Shown in pieces: positions 44,341 through 52,506 of a stretch of 64,000 nt of DNA (positions within the stretch are counted from its first letter, which is position 1; the number at the start of each line of letters is the position of its first letter). Origin of the DNA: an uncultured bacterium. GTDB taxonomy: Bacteria; Actinomycetota; Coriobacteriia; Coriobacteriales; Eggerthellaceae. Location of the stretch: positions 1 to 64,000 of the forward strand of contig CAJMPP010000001.1 in the NCBI GenBank assembly GCA_905215325.1, given 5' to 3'. A program made the translations under genes and the position numbers. The notes under the pieces are model-generated. The model was not told where the DNA came from and did not search any database. It saw only the letters and a list, made by a program, of their open reading frames with translations.

Positions 44341-44418
44341 CGCGCCGGAACTCCCGTTTGCCTGCAAAAACCCAGCGCGTTCACCTGGGAAATGCGCCAA
44401 ATCGCGGAAAGTGCCCCC

Positions 44419-44447
44419 TTGCGGGGCGCACAAGGCGCTCCTATACT
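44419..44447 (+). promoter_or_regulatory. Promoter of the riboflavin operon
   Basis: -35 TTGCGG (44419-44424), 17-nt spacer, -10 TATACT (44442-44447). The predicted start near 44454 lies about 11 nt before the riboswitch begins. Confidence 0.7.
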
Positions 44448-44464
44448 CCCAACCAAGATATCTG

Positions 44465-44645
44465 TTCAGGGCGAGGCGAAATCCCTCACTGGCGGTGACG
44501 TCCCTGCGCTGCGCGAAGCAGCAGGGCGAAGTCCGCGACCCTGGCAGGTTGCAAGCAGGCGGCCCCGTGGCCGCGGCGCTGCAACCCGTCAGGCTGATCT
44601 GGTGAGAATCCAGGACCAACGGTTACAGTCCGGATGGAAGAACAG
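44465..44645 (+). promoter_or_regulatory. FMN riboswitch (RFN element)
   Basis: Conserved RFN blocks in order: AGGGCGAGGCGAAATCCCTC, CTGGCGGTGA, a variable stem, GTCCGCGACC, TGATCTGGTGAGAATCCAG, and ACGGTTACAGTCCGGATGG. Binding of FMN should favour the terminator at 44755-44785 and reduce riboflavin synthesis. Directly upstream of ribD, which confirms the role. Confidence 0.96.
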
Positions 44646-44754
44646 GAGCACGAACGCACACGGCCTGTGGCCGGTGCTTGCTGCGGCATATCGCAGCAGC
44701 TTGGATGCATGGCGGCGCTTCGGCGCCTGTCGCGCGTCCCCTTCGTCGCTTATC

Positions 44755-44785
44755 AACGCCCGCAGATTCCCTGCGGGCGTTTTTT
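44755..44785 (+). terminator. Riboswitch expression-platform terminator
   Basis: Perfect 11-bp stem AACGCCCGCAG / CTGCGGGCGTT, 5-nt loop, followed by a T-run, 45 nt before the ribD start. Its position between the RFN element and ribD indicates transcription attenuation. Confidence 0.93.
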
Positions 44786-44829
44786 CATGCCTGGACCCCG
44801 CAGGGCGGCCGCAAGAGAAAGGACACCCT

Positions 44830-46209
44830 ATGGCAGGCATATCCGAACAACGATGCGGAGCGAACGCGACCGCCGAAGCGCAGGGCGGCGCCACGGCGAC
44901 AAGCCTGCTCGGCGCCGACGACGCGCGCTTCATGCGCCGCGCCATCGAGCTGGCCTGGCGCGGTTGGGGTTGGACGAACCCGAACCCGCTAGTGGGCTGC
45001 GTGCTCGTGCGCGACGGCCGCATCATCGGCGAGGGCTGGCACGAGAAGTGCGGGCAGGCGCACGCCGAGCGCAACGCGCTTGCCGACTGCGCGCACCGAG
45101 CCGCCGATGGCGCAGCGGATGCGCAACGCGTCGACGCCGATGACGCGCCAGCCGGCGACCCGGCTCGCGGCCATGCGCTCGGAGCGACCGCCTATGTGAC
45201 GCTGGAGCCGTGCTGCCACACCGGCAAGCAGCCCCCGTGCACCGAGGCGCTCATCGCCGCCGGCGTCGCCCGCGTGGTGGTGGGCAGCCGCGACCCGAAC
45301 CCGCTGGTGGCGGGCAAGGGATCGGCCCAGCTGCGCGAAGCCGGCATTCGCGTGGACGAGGACGCGCTGCGCGGCGAATGCGACGAGCTCAACCCCGTCT
45401 TCTTCCGCTTCATCAGCCGCAAAACCCCGTACGTGGTGGCGAAATGGGCCATGAGCGCCGACGGCAAGATCGCCTGCGCATCCGGCGATGCCCGCTGGGT
45501 GAGCGGCCCCGAATCGCGCCGCGATGTCCACGAGCTGCGCCATCGCCTGGCAGCCATCGCCGTGGGCATCGACACGGTGATGGCCGACGACCCGCTGCTC
45601 ACCTGCCGCCGCGAAGATGAGCCCGGCAACCAGCCGCTGCGCGTGGTGCTCGATTCGCGCCTGCGCATCCCCGAGGATTGCGCGCTCGTGCGCTCGTGCG
45701 CCCAGGGCGAGGCCCCGTTCGCAGTGGCCACCTGCGCCAGCGTGGACGACCCCGCAACCGATGCCGGCACGAAGGCCCAACGCCTGCGCGCGCTGGGCGT
45801 GGAAGTGCTGCATGTCCCGCAGGACGGCGCGGGCCACGTTGCGATCAAGCCGTTTTTGCGCACGCTGGGCAAGAAGGGCATCGACTCGCTGCTCGTCGAG
45901 GGCGGGTCGGGGATCCACGGCGCGTTCTTCGACGAAGGCGCGGTTGACGAGGCTGTAGTCTACCTTGCCCCGAAGGTGGTCGGCGGCGCCGATGCGCCAA
46001 GCCCCGTTGCAGGCGCAGGCGCCGCGCGGATGGCCGAGGCCGCGGTGCTGGGTCGCCCGAGGGCGCACGCGCTCGGCGACGACCTGAAGATCACGTTCGC
46101 GCCGGCGGGCGCGGCCCGCGTGGCCGATCACACCCCCGCTTCGCGCGACGCGCTCGGCGCAACGGCCCCCGCAATGGAAGGAGGCGACCTATGTTCACCG
46201 GCATCGTAG
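44830..46209 (+). CDS. ribD: Bifunctional pyrimidine deaminase/reductase
   Basis: Deaminates and then reduces the pyrimidine intermediate of riboflavin synthesis. ATG 44830 (MAGISEQRCGANATAEAQ) gives 459 residues, with AAGGA 6 nt upstream; the family is usually about 370. The deaminase zinc ligands are HAERNAL (78-84) and PCCHTGKQPPC (127-137), separated by a ~28-residue Ala/Asp insertion. The reductase domain begins near 175 (KTPYVVAKWAMSADGKIA). The 3' end overlaps ribE by 19 nt. Confidence 0.95.
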   Translation: MAGISEQRCGANATAEAQGGATATSLLGADDARFMRRAIELAWRGWGWTNPNPLVGCVLVRDGRIIGEGWHEKCGQAHAERNALADCAHRAADGAADAQRVDADDAPAGDPARGHALGATAYVTLEPCCHTGKQPPCTEALIAAGVARVVVGSRDPNPLVAGKGSAQLREAGIRVDEDALRGECDELNPVFFRFISRKTPYVVAKWAMSADGKIACASGDARWVSGPESRRDVHELRHRLAAIAVGIDTVMADDPLLTCRREDEPGNQPLRVVLDSRLRIPEDCALVRSCAQGEAPFAVATCASVDDPATDAGTKAQRLRALGVEVLHVPQDGAGHVAIKPFLRTLGKKGIDSLLVEGGSGIHGAFFDEGAVDEAVVYLAPKVVGGADAPSPVAGAGAARMAEAAVLGRPRAHALGDDLKITFAPAGAARVADHTPASRDALGATAPAMEGGDLCSPAS

Positions 46210-46871
46210 AGGAAACGGGGCGCGTGACGAGCGTTCCCGCGCCCGGACGCGCGGGCCGGCTGGCCATCAAGGCGTCCCGCGTGCTCGAGGGCACGCGAAT
46301 CGGCGACAGCATCGCCGTCAACGGCGTGTGCCTCACGGCCACCGAGCTGTTGGCCGACGGATTCGCCGCCGACGTGATGCCGCAGACGCTTTCGCACTCC
46401 AACCTAGGTGCGCTGCGCGCCGGCAGCCCCGTGAACCTGGAGCGGGCCATGGCGGCCGACGGTCGCTTCGGCGGGCACATCGTCTCCGGGCACATCGATG
46501 GGACCGGCACCGTGCGCCGCGTGCGCCGCGACCAGAACGCCGTCCGCTTCACCATCGGCGCCCCCGCCGGCATCATGGCGCTCATCGTAGCGCAAGGCTC
46601 CATCGCCGTTGACGGCATCAGCCTGACGGTGGCAGACCTTTACGACGACGCATTCGAAGTGTCGGTCATCCCGCACACGGCGGCTGAGACCACGCTGGGC
46701 TCGCACCGCCCCGGCAGCACGGTGAACCTGGAGAACGACGTGGTGGGCAAGTACGTGCAACGGTTGCTGTACAACAAGAACCACAACGCCGAAACGCCTG
46801 ACGCCGAACACGCGAGCAAGCCAGCTTCCCCGCCTCTGACCTTGGAATACCTTGCCGCGAACGGCTTCTAG
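46191..46871 (+). CDS. ribE: Riboflavin synthase alpha subunit
   Basis: Dismutates two lumazines into riboflavin. It has 226 residues, with the two tandem lumazine-binding folds starting MFTGIVEETGRV and GGHIVSGHIDGTG; catalytic VNGVCLT and VDGISLTV. Starts inside ribD behind GGAAGGAGG. The C-terminal tail (~185-226) is more variable. Confidence 0.96.
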   Translation: MFTGIVEETGRVTSVPAPGRAGRLAIKASRVLEGTRIGDSIAVNGVCLTATELLADGFAADVMPQTLSHSNLGALRAGSPVNLERAMAADGRFGGHIVSGHIDGTGTVRRVRRDQNAVRFTIGAPAGIMALIVAQGSIAVDGISLTVADLYDDAFEVSVIPHTAAETTLGSHRPGSTVNLENDVVGKYVQRLLYNKNHNAETPDAEHASKPASPPLTLEYLAANGF

Positions 46872-46926
46872 CACAGCGGCATCGACCCCTTCCCTATCCC
46901 GAAACCCCAACCGAGAGGACTTTCCT

Positions 46927-48132
46927 ATGAGCATGAACACCATCCCCGAAGCGCTCGATGAGCTGCGCGCCGGCCACGTCATCATCGTGGTGGACGACCC
47001 CGACCGTGAGAACGAAGGCGACATGATCTGCGCCGCGGAGTTCGCCACCCAGGCAAACGTCAACTTGATGGCCAGCGTTGCCAAGGGCCTCATCTGCATG
47101 CCGATGAGCCGCGACCTGGCGCACAAGCTCAACCTTGAGCAGATGGTCTCCGAGAACACCGACAACCACGAGACCGCCTTCACCGTCAGCATCGACCACG
47201 TGACCACCACCACGGGCATCTCGGCGGCGGAGCGCTCCATCACCGCGCTCAAGTGCGTGGACGATGACGCCAAGCCCGGCGACTTCCGCCGCCCCGGCCA
47301 TATGTTCCCCTTGGTGGCCAAGCCCGGCGGCGTGCTCGAGCGCAACGGCCACACCGAGGCCACCGTCGACCTCATGCGCCATGCCGGCATGAAGCAGTGC
47401 GGCCTGTGCTGCGAGATCATGCGCGAGGACGGCACCATGATGCGCACGAGCGAGCTGCTCGAGCTGGCGCGCGAGCACAACCTGGTCATCGTGTCCATCA
47501 AGCAGCTGCAGGACTGGTGCCGCACGCATGACAACCACATGCACGAGCAGGCATGCGTGCAGCTGCCCTGCGAGTACGGCACGTTCCAGGCGCACGGCTT
47601 CGTGAACGACATCACGGGCGAGGAGCACGTGGCCCTGGTGAAGGGCGACCTGGGCGACGGGCGCGACGTGCTGTGCCGCGTGCATTCCGAGTGCCTGACC
47701 GGCGACGTGTTCGGCTCGAAGCGCTGCGACTGCGGCGAGCAGCTGCATGCCGCGCTTGCCGCCATCGAGGCCGAGGGCCGCGGCGTGCTGCTGTACATGC
47801 GCCAAGAAGGCCGCGGCATCGGGTTGATGAACAAGCTGCGCGCCTACGAGCTGCAGGAGCAAGGCATGGACACCGTGGAGGCCAACGAGGCGCTGGGGTT
47901 CGCTCCCGACCTGCGCGAATACTGGAGCGGCGCGCAGATCCTGCGTAACCTGGGCTGCAAGTCGCTGCGCCTGCTCACCAACAACCCCGATAAGGTGTAC
48001 GGCCTTTCCGGCTTCAACCTGGAGATTTCCGAGCGCGTCGCCATCGAGATGGAGCCCCAGGAGCACGACCGCCGTTACCTGCAGACCAAGGCGCACCGCA
48101 TGGGGCACCTGCTCGAGCATGTGGAAGACTAA
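46927..48132 (+). CDS. ribBA: Bifunctional DHBP synthase / GTP cyclohydrolase II
   Basis: Makes both riboflavin precursors. ATG 46927 (MSMNTIPEALDELRAGH) gives 401 residues. DHBP synthase domain (1-~205) with VDDPDRENEGD. GTP cyclohydrolase II (~206-401) with zinc ligands in SECLTGDVFGSKRCDCG and catalytic RQEGRGIGL. AGAGGA precedes the start, 56 nt after ribE. Confidence 0.97.
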   Translation: MSMNTIPEALDELRAGHVIIVVDDPDRENEGDMICAAEFATQANVNLMASVAKGLICMPMSRDLAHKLNLEQMVSENTDNHETAFTVSIDHVTTTTGISAAERSITALKCVDDDAKPGDFRRPGHMFPLVAKPGGVLERNGHTEATVDLMRHAGMKQCGLCCEIMREDGTMMRTSELLELAREHNLVIVSIKQLQDWCRTHDNHMHEQACVQLPCEYGTFQAHGFVNDITGEEHVALVKGDLGDGRDVLCRVHSECLTGDVFGSKRCDCGEQLHAALAAIEAEGRGVLLYMRQEGRGIGLMNKLRAYELQEQGMDTVEANEALGFAPDLREYWSGAQILRNLGCKSLRLLTNNPDKVYGLSGFNLEISERVAIEMEPQEHDRRYLQTKAHRMGHLLEHVED

Positions 48133-48186
48133 CCGATCCGTACCGTTAAACGTTGCACTACTTTCGTACAACAGAGAGGAGCCATC

Positions 48187-48654
48187 ATGGCCGTCAACAT
48201 CATCGAAGGCAAGGTAATCAACGAGGGCATGAAGGTGGGCATCGTGTGCGCCCGCTTCAACGAGTTCATCACGTCGAAGCTGCTCGGCGGCGCGCTTGAC
48301 GCGCTGCGCCGCCACGACGTGCCGGAGGAGGCCGTCACCGTGGCCTGGGTTCCCGGCGCGTTCGAGATTCCCGTGGTGGCACAGCGCATGGCGCAAAGCG
48401 ACAAGTTCGACGCCGTCATCTGCCTGGGCGCGGTCATCCGCGGCGCCACCTCACACTACGACGTGGTGTGCAACGAGGTGTCGAAGGGCATCGCGCAGGT
48501 GCAGTTGGCAACGGGCACGCCGGTGATGATGGGCGTGCTGACCGTCGACACCATCGAGCAGGCCATCGAACGTGCGGGCACCAAGGCCGGCAACAAGGGC
48601 TTCGAGTGCGGCGTCGGCGCCATCGAGATGGTCAACGTCCTGCGTCAGCTGTAG
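48187..48654 (+). CDS. ribH: 6,7-dimethyl-8-ribityllumazine synthase
   Basis: Penultimate riboflavin enzyme; assembles into pentamers or 60-mers. It has 155 residues with VCARFNEFITSKLL, VPGAFEIPVVAQRM and the catalytic His in GATSHYDVVCNE. GAGAGGAG upstream. Last rib gene before the terminator. Confidence 0.97.
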   Translation: MAVNIIEGKVINEGMKVGIVCARFNEFITSKLLGGALDALRRHDVPEEAVTVAWVPGAFEIPVVAQRMAQSDKFDAVICLGAVIRGATSHYDVVCNEVSKGIAQVQLATGTPVMMGVLTVDTIEQAIERAGTKAGNKGFECGVGAIEMVNVLRQL

Positions 48655-48747
48655 CCGGGCGCCGGGAGCGCACCGCCTTCGCCCGCCCGCGCTTCGGCGA
48701 AGGGCAAACCTGCCGAAAGCGGTGCATCAGCCCCCGCACCTTTCGCG

Positions 48748-48785
48748 AACGTCCCCGCACGCCCCCGGCGCGCGGGGACGTTTTT
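48748..48785 (+). terminator. Terminator of the rib operon
   Basis: Perfect 11-bp stem AACGTCCCCGC / GCGGGGACGTT with a 13-nt loop, then TTTTT. It ends only 18 nt before the next gene; TGCTAGACT in its tail could be an extended -10 for that gene. Confidence 0.9.
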
Positions 48786-48803
48786 GCTAGACTGGGATGC
48801 ATT

Positions 48804-49370
48804 ATGACTAACGAAAACGCTTCCCAAACCACAGCAAACAACGCTTCGAATCCTGAGAATCCGCAGGTCAGTGGCAAAATCCAGCGCAAAACCGCTTGCA
48901 TCATTTCCTGGATTGCCGCCGTTGCCATGCTGGCGCTCATCTTCTTCATGTCCAGCCGCAGCGGTATCGACATCGATAACAACACCGGCATCTTCTCCGC
49001 GGTCAAGCAATGGCTATCTACGCAAGCCGCCGCCCTGTTCGGGCACGAAGTGGACGTAAGCCCCATCGGGCATTTCTGCGAATACCTGGTGCTCGGCGCG
49101 ACGCTTTGCAACGCGCTGCGCTTCCACTTGAAACCGCAAGGACCCGCCGGCGCACTGCTGGTGGCAACGCCCATAAACGCGCTATCGAAGTGGGCGCCCA
49201 TCGTTGCGGCGGCGCTGTCGAGCCTGTACGGCGTCACCGACGAGTTCCACCAGATATTCACCCCCGGCCGCAGCTGCGACCCCATGGACTGGCTGGTCGA
49301 CACCATAGCCGCCGCCCTTGGCGCGCTCATCTGCTACCTGGCGCTCAAGGCGTTGCGGGCAAGAAGGTAA
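48804..49370 (+). CDS. VanZ-like membrane protein
   Basis: 188 residues from ATG 48804 (MTNENASQTTANNASNPEN). A polar N-terminus is followed by about four membrane segments; the family signature FFMSSRSG after the first helix and YGVTDEFHQIFTPGRSCDP near residue 145 are typical of VanZ/PhoH-like membrane proteins. VanZ confers low-level teicoplanin resistance in enterococci; most chromosomal homologues have unknown roles. Only a weak ribosome binding site is visible. Confidence 0.88.
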   Translation: MTNENASQTTANNASNPENPQVSGKIQRKTACIISWIAAVAMLALIFFMSSRSGIDIDNNTGIFSAVKQWLSTQAAALFGHEVDVSPIGHFCEYLVLGATLCNALRFHLKPQGPAGALLVATPINALSKWAPIVAAALSSLYGVTDEFHQIFTPGRSCDPMDWLVDTIAAALGALICYLALKALRARR

Positions 49371-49427
49371 CGCGAAACGAAACGGCCTTCCAGCTTCGCA
49401 CCCGAAGACGAACGCCGCCATGACGCG

Positions 49428-50339
49428 CTAGCGCAGCACGCGCAAAGCCGCTGGCAGCACCTCTGCGTCGAACGTCCGCGCATCGATGCGCTCGCCGTCG
49501 ACCTGCGCGGCGGGCGGCTCGTCGAACTCCACGTGCACCTTGCGCGCCTGATGCAGCTCCATGCACCCAAGGCGCGTGTGGTTGCCGCCCTTGACCATCA
49601 GGAAGATGGCCGCCGCACCTGCAGGCGTGATGGGCGGATGGCTGATGCACACATCGAGCAGCCCATCGTCAAGCCGGGCGCCGGGGCAGATGCGGAACCC
49701 GCCGCCGTAATAGGGGCCCATCTGCACCGCGAACGTGATGGACTTGCCCTCCATCACAGGGCCGTCGTCAAGCTGCAGACGGTATTCGCGCTGGTCAAGG
49801 TGATGGAACAGCTGATCGAAACCGCTTGCCATGTACAGCGCCGCACCGTGCCTGCCCGTGCGCTTGCGGCGTTCCATGGTGTCGAGCGCGATAGCGGCAT
49901 CCAAGCCGAACGACAGCGTTTCGGCGAAGAAGCTCCCGTTCACGCAGCCGATGTCGGCAGGCTGAGAGCTTGCCGACAGCAGCAGATCGCATGCGCGATC
50001 GACCTTCGCCGGCACTCCCAGCGTTCGCGCGTAATCGTTGCCGGAACCCACGGGGATGACGCCGAGCTGCGGGCGATCGCCAGCCGGGCGCGCCATGAGG
50101 CCGTTCACCACCTCATGGATAAGGCCGTCGCCGCCGAGGGCCACCACCGTCCGCGCGCCCTGCGCGCCCTCGGCGATGGCGCACGCATGGCGCGGACCCG
50201 CGGTTCGGGCAACGGTGACCGCATCTTCGCCAAGCACGGCGCGCAGATTCGCCGCCGCTTTATCGGCTGCAGCGGCCCCTGCCCCGCTTTGCGCGGCGGG
50301 GTTGGCTATCAAAAGGATATGTCCTAGGGAATTCGACAC
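49428..50339 (-). CDS. Diacylglycerol/lipid kinase family protein
   Basis: ATP-dependent kinase of the DagK/YegS fold, 303 residues. Nucleotide-binding motif VALGGDGLIHEVVNGL (GGDG), IPVGSGNDYARTLG, and the C-terminal PAAQVDGERI. It starts with GTG 50339 and no obvious ribosome binding site. The lipid substrate cannot be told from sequence. It lies downstream of moaC, separated by a 150-bp structured repeat. Confidence 0.9.
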   Translation of the reverse strand: MSNSLGHILLIANPAAQSGAGAAAADKAAANLRAVLGEDAVTVARTAGPRHACAIAEGAQGARTVVALGGDGLIHEVVNGLMARPAGDRPQLGVIPVGSGNDYARTLGVPAKVDRACDLLLSASSQPADIGCVNGSFFAETLSFGLDAAIALDTMERRKRTGRHGAALYMASGFDQLFHHLDQREYRLQLDDGPVMEGKSITFAVQMGPYYGGGFRICPGARLDDGLLDVCISHPPITPAGAAAIFLMVKGGNHTRLGCMELHQARKVHVEFDEPPAAQVDGERIDARTFDAEVLPAALRVLR

Positions 50340-50359
50340 GGAATCACAAGTCCATTCAG

Positions 50360-50509
50360 GTCAGCGAGGGCGCTTGCGGTGCGTCGTGTTCGCAGGAGCC
50401 CAAGGGCGAAGCGTACTTTGGCGCGTGAGCCCTTGGGATGGCGCGAAGGCGGCATGCCGCAAGCGCCCGCAACGTCGAGCGGTCCGGCTGCCGTCAGGCA
50501 AACGGAACC
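50360..50509. repeat. 150-bp structured element, copy 2 (behind moaC)
   Basis: Shares ends GTCAG.G.GGGCGCTTGCGG and CCGCAACGTC.AG plus CAGGCAAACG.AACC with copy 1 at 51117-51266, and has the same length. Internal pairing: GGGCGCTTGCGG / CCGCAAGCGCCC (12 bp) and CCCAAGGGC / GCCCTTGGG. One end touches the moaC stop codon. Confidence 0.75.
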
Positions 50510-51012
50510 TATTCGCGGGTCCACAGGCCGGTCTTGCCGCCGTCTTTCAACAGCAGTCGCACATCCATGATCTCCATGCCGCGGTCGACCGCCTTGCACA
50601 TGTCGTAGATGGTCAGGCACGCCACGCTTGCGGCGGTGAGCGCCTCCATCTCGATACCGGTCTTGCCCGTGACGCCCGTGGTGGTGGTCACATGGATGCC
50701 TACGCGGCCATCTTCGCGCTCGCCTGCGTGCACCGGCTCGCACTCCACCTTCGCCTTCGTGATGTTGAGCGGATGGCACATGGGGATGAGCGTGCTCGTC
50801 TGCTTGGCGGCCATGACGCCCGCCACGCGCGCGCATGCCAGCACGTCGCCCTTCGCCGCCTTGCCCTCCACAATAAGCGCCAGCGTGTCGGGATGCATGC
50901 TGATGAAGCCCTCGGCCACGGCCACGCGCTTGGTGATGTCCTTCTCGGACACATCGACCATGCGCACATCGCCCTTCTCATCGATATGCGTCAAATGCTG
51001 CTGATCAGTCAT
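50509..51012 (-). CDS. moaC: Cyclic pyranopterin monophosphate synthase
   Basis: Completes the first step of molybdopterin synthesis after MoaA. ATG 51012 (MTDQQHLTHIDEKGDVRM) gives 167 residues, with AAGGAGAG upstream. Catalytic region: LIPMCHPLNITK and GIEMEALTAASVACLTIYDMCK. Between moaA and the lipid kinase, flanked on both sides by 150-bp repeats. Confidence 0.97.
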   Translation of the reverse strand: MTDQQHLTHIDEKGDVRMVDVSEKDITKRVAVAEGFISMHPDTLALIVEGKAAKGDVLACARVAGVMAAKQTSTLIPMCHPLNITKAKVECEPVHAGEREDGRVGIHVTTTTGVTGKTGIEMEALTAASVACLTIYDMCKAVDRGMEIMDVRLLLKDGGKTGLWTRE

Positions 51013-51116
51013 ATTCGCTCTCCTTAAAGATGAAACCCGCTGAAGACAATGATAAAACCTCGAGGACTTCATTGCAGTCAGCGAGTATGGTTTAAAACCT
51101 CAGGGACCGTACCAAA

Positions 51117-51266
51117 GTCAGTGGGGGCGCTTGCGGCACGCCGTATTGCGCCGAAGCAAGCGGGCATTGGCCTTCGGGCCATGCCCGCGCAGCTAAGGTG
51201 CAAGACGGCGTGCCACAGCCAGCCGCAACGTCAAGTAAATTCGTTTGCCGGCAGGCAAACGAAACC
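51117..51266. repeat. 150-bp structured element, copy 1 (behind moaA)
   Basis: Same length and end sequences as copy 2. Internal stems: GGCACGCCGT (51135-51144) / ACGGCGTGCC (51205-51214) and GCGGGCATTGGCC / GGGCCATGCCCGC. Ends 2 nt from the moaA stop codon. The adjoining 51013-51116 holds a short repeated AACCTC..GTCAG motif and no gene. Confidence 0.75.
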
Positions 51267-51268
51267 GA

Positions 51269-52285
51269 TTAGCCGCCTATTTGGGACATGCGGCGTTCGG
51301 TGCCGGTGATGTCGTCGTGATCGTCGGGCTTCGCGCCGATGGCGGTGCGGAACACGTCCGCCAAATCCCGGTCGACCTGCTCTTCGGGCTTGCCGCTGCG
51401 CAAGATGCCGCGGATGTCGTATTCGCGGTCGCTGAACAGGCACGGGCGCAGCTTTCCGTCGGCCGTAAGGCGCATGCGGTTGCATTCGCCGCAGAAATGC
51501 CTGCTCATAGGGCTGATGAAGCCGACGGTGCCCTTCGCACCGGGGAACTCGAAGTAGCGCGCGGGCCCCCAGCCGAGCGGCTGGTGCTTGCCTGCGGGCA
51601 CCAACTCGGGCAGGCCTTCGGCACGGGCCTGGCGGTTGATGATCTCGTACAGCTCCTCGCAGCTGATCACGTCGTCGGGACCCCAGCCGCAGCCGTTGGA
51701 CCCCGAGCTTTCGCCCACGGGCATATACTCGATGAAGCGGACGTGCAGCGGGCGGTCGATGGAAAGCTTCGCGAAGGCCAGGTAATCCTGATGCAGCTGG
51801 CGCACCGCGACCGCGTTGATCTTCACGGGGTTGAACCCGGCTGCCAGCGCGGCATCGATGCCGTCGAGGGCCTCCTGCAGGTACCCGCGGCGCGTGATGG
51901 CATGGAACTGCTCGGCGTCGAGCGTGTCGAGCGAGATGTTCACGCGGGAAAGCCCCGCCTGGCGCAACTGGTCGGCCATGCGCGGCAGCAGCACGCCGTT
52001 GGTGGTGAGCGAGATGTTATTGATACCGGGCATGTCGTTGATATCGCGCACCAGGTCGACCACGCCCTTGCGCACCAGCGGCTCGCCGCCGGTCAAGCGC
52101 ACGCTTTTGATGCCCAGGCTCGAGAACACGCGAACCACGTGCGCGATCTCCTCGATGCGCAGGATGTCGGTATGGCACATGGACTGCACGCCCTCTTCCG
52201 GCATGCAGTAGATGCAACGGTAGTTGCAACGGTCCGTCAACGATATACGCAGGTAATCGATGGTGCGGCCGTGTCCGTCCTTCAT
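51269..52285 (-). CDS. moaA: GTP 3',8-cyclase
   Basis: Radical SAM enzyme starting molybdenum-cofactor synthesis. ATG 52285 (MKDGHGRTIDYLRISLTDRC) gives 338 residues. The N-terminal cluster is CNYRCIYCMPEEG; the C-terminal substrate cluster is HFCGECNRMRLTADGKLRPC. The protein ends in the required Gly-Gly. GAGGGGACC precedes the start. Downstream of modABC. Confidence 0.97.
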   Translation of the reverse strand: MKDGHGRTIDYLRISLTDRCNYRCIYCMPEEGVQSMCHTDILRIEEIAHVVRVFSSLGIKSVRLTGGEPLVRKGVVDLVRDINDMPGINNISLTTNGVLLPRMADQLRQAGLSRVNISLDTLDAEQFHAITRRGYLQEALDGIDAALAAGFNPVKINAVAVRQLHQDYLAFAKLSIDRPLHVRFIEYMPVGESSGSNGCGWGPDDVISCEELYEIINRQARAEGLPELVPAGKHQPLGWGPARYFEFPGAKGTVGFISPMSRHFCGECNRMRLTADGKLRPCLFSDREYDIRGILRSGKPEEQVDRDLADVFRTAIGAKPDDHDDITGTERRMSQIGG

Positions 52286-52506
52286 GAGGTCCCCTCTCGT
52301 CTCGGAATGGCCAGTGTACCACGGGCGAAGCGAATGCATCCGGCTCGGTTGCAATTGCCCCACCGAACCAGCAGACCCGTTCGCCGAAAACTTCTTGTGC
52401 CGCGGCGATGGCTGCCAACGCCGGGCTTGGCGACGTCTTCAAGCCGAAGCGCCCGCGGCGCTGCCTCGAACCGAAACGCGCCCGACCCCAGCCAAGCACG
52501 CCGGGA

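Noticed and set aside
49428..49570. Minus-strand ORFs overlapping the lipid-kinase end as separate genes
   Set aside because: Alternative frames of the kinase gene without start signals.
50360..51266. Moco riboswitch for moaA/moaC
   Set aside because: Elements lie after stop codons rather than in leaders with expression platforms, and conserved Moco-motif sequence blocks are not recognisable.
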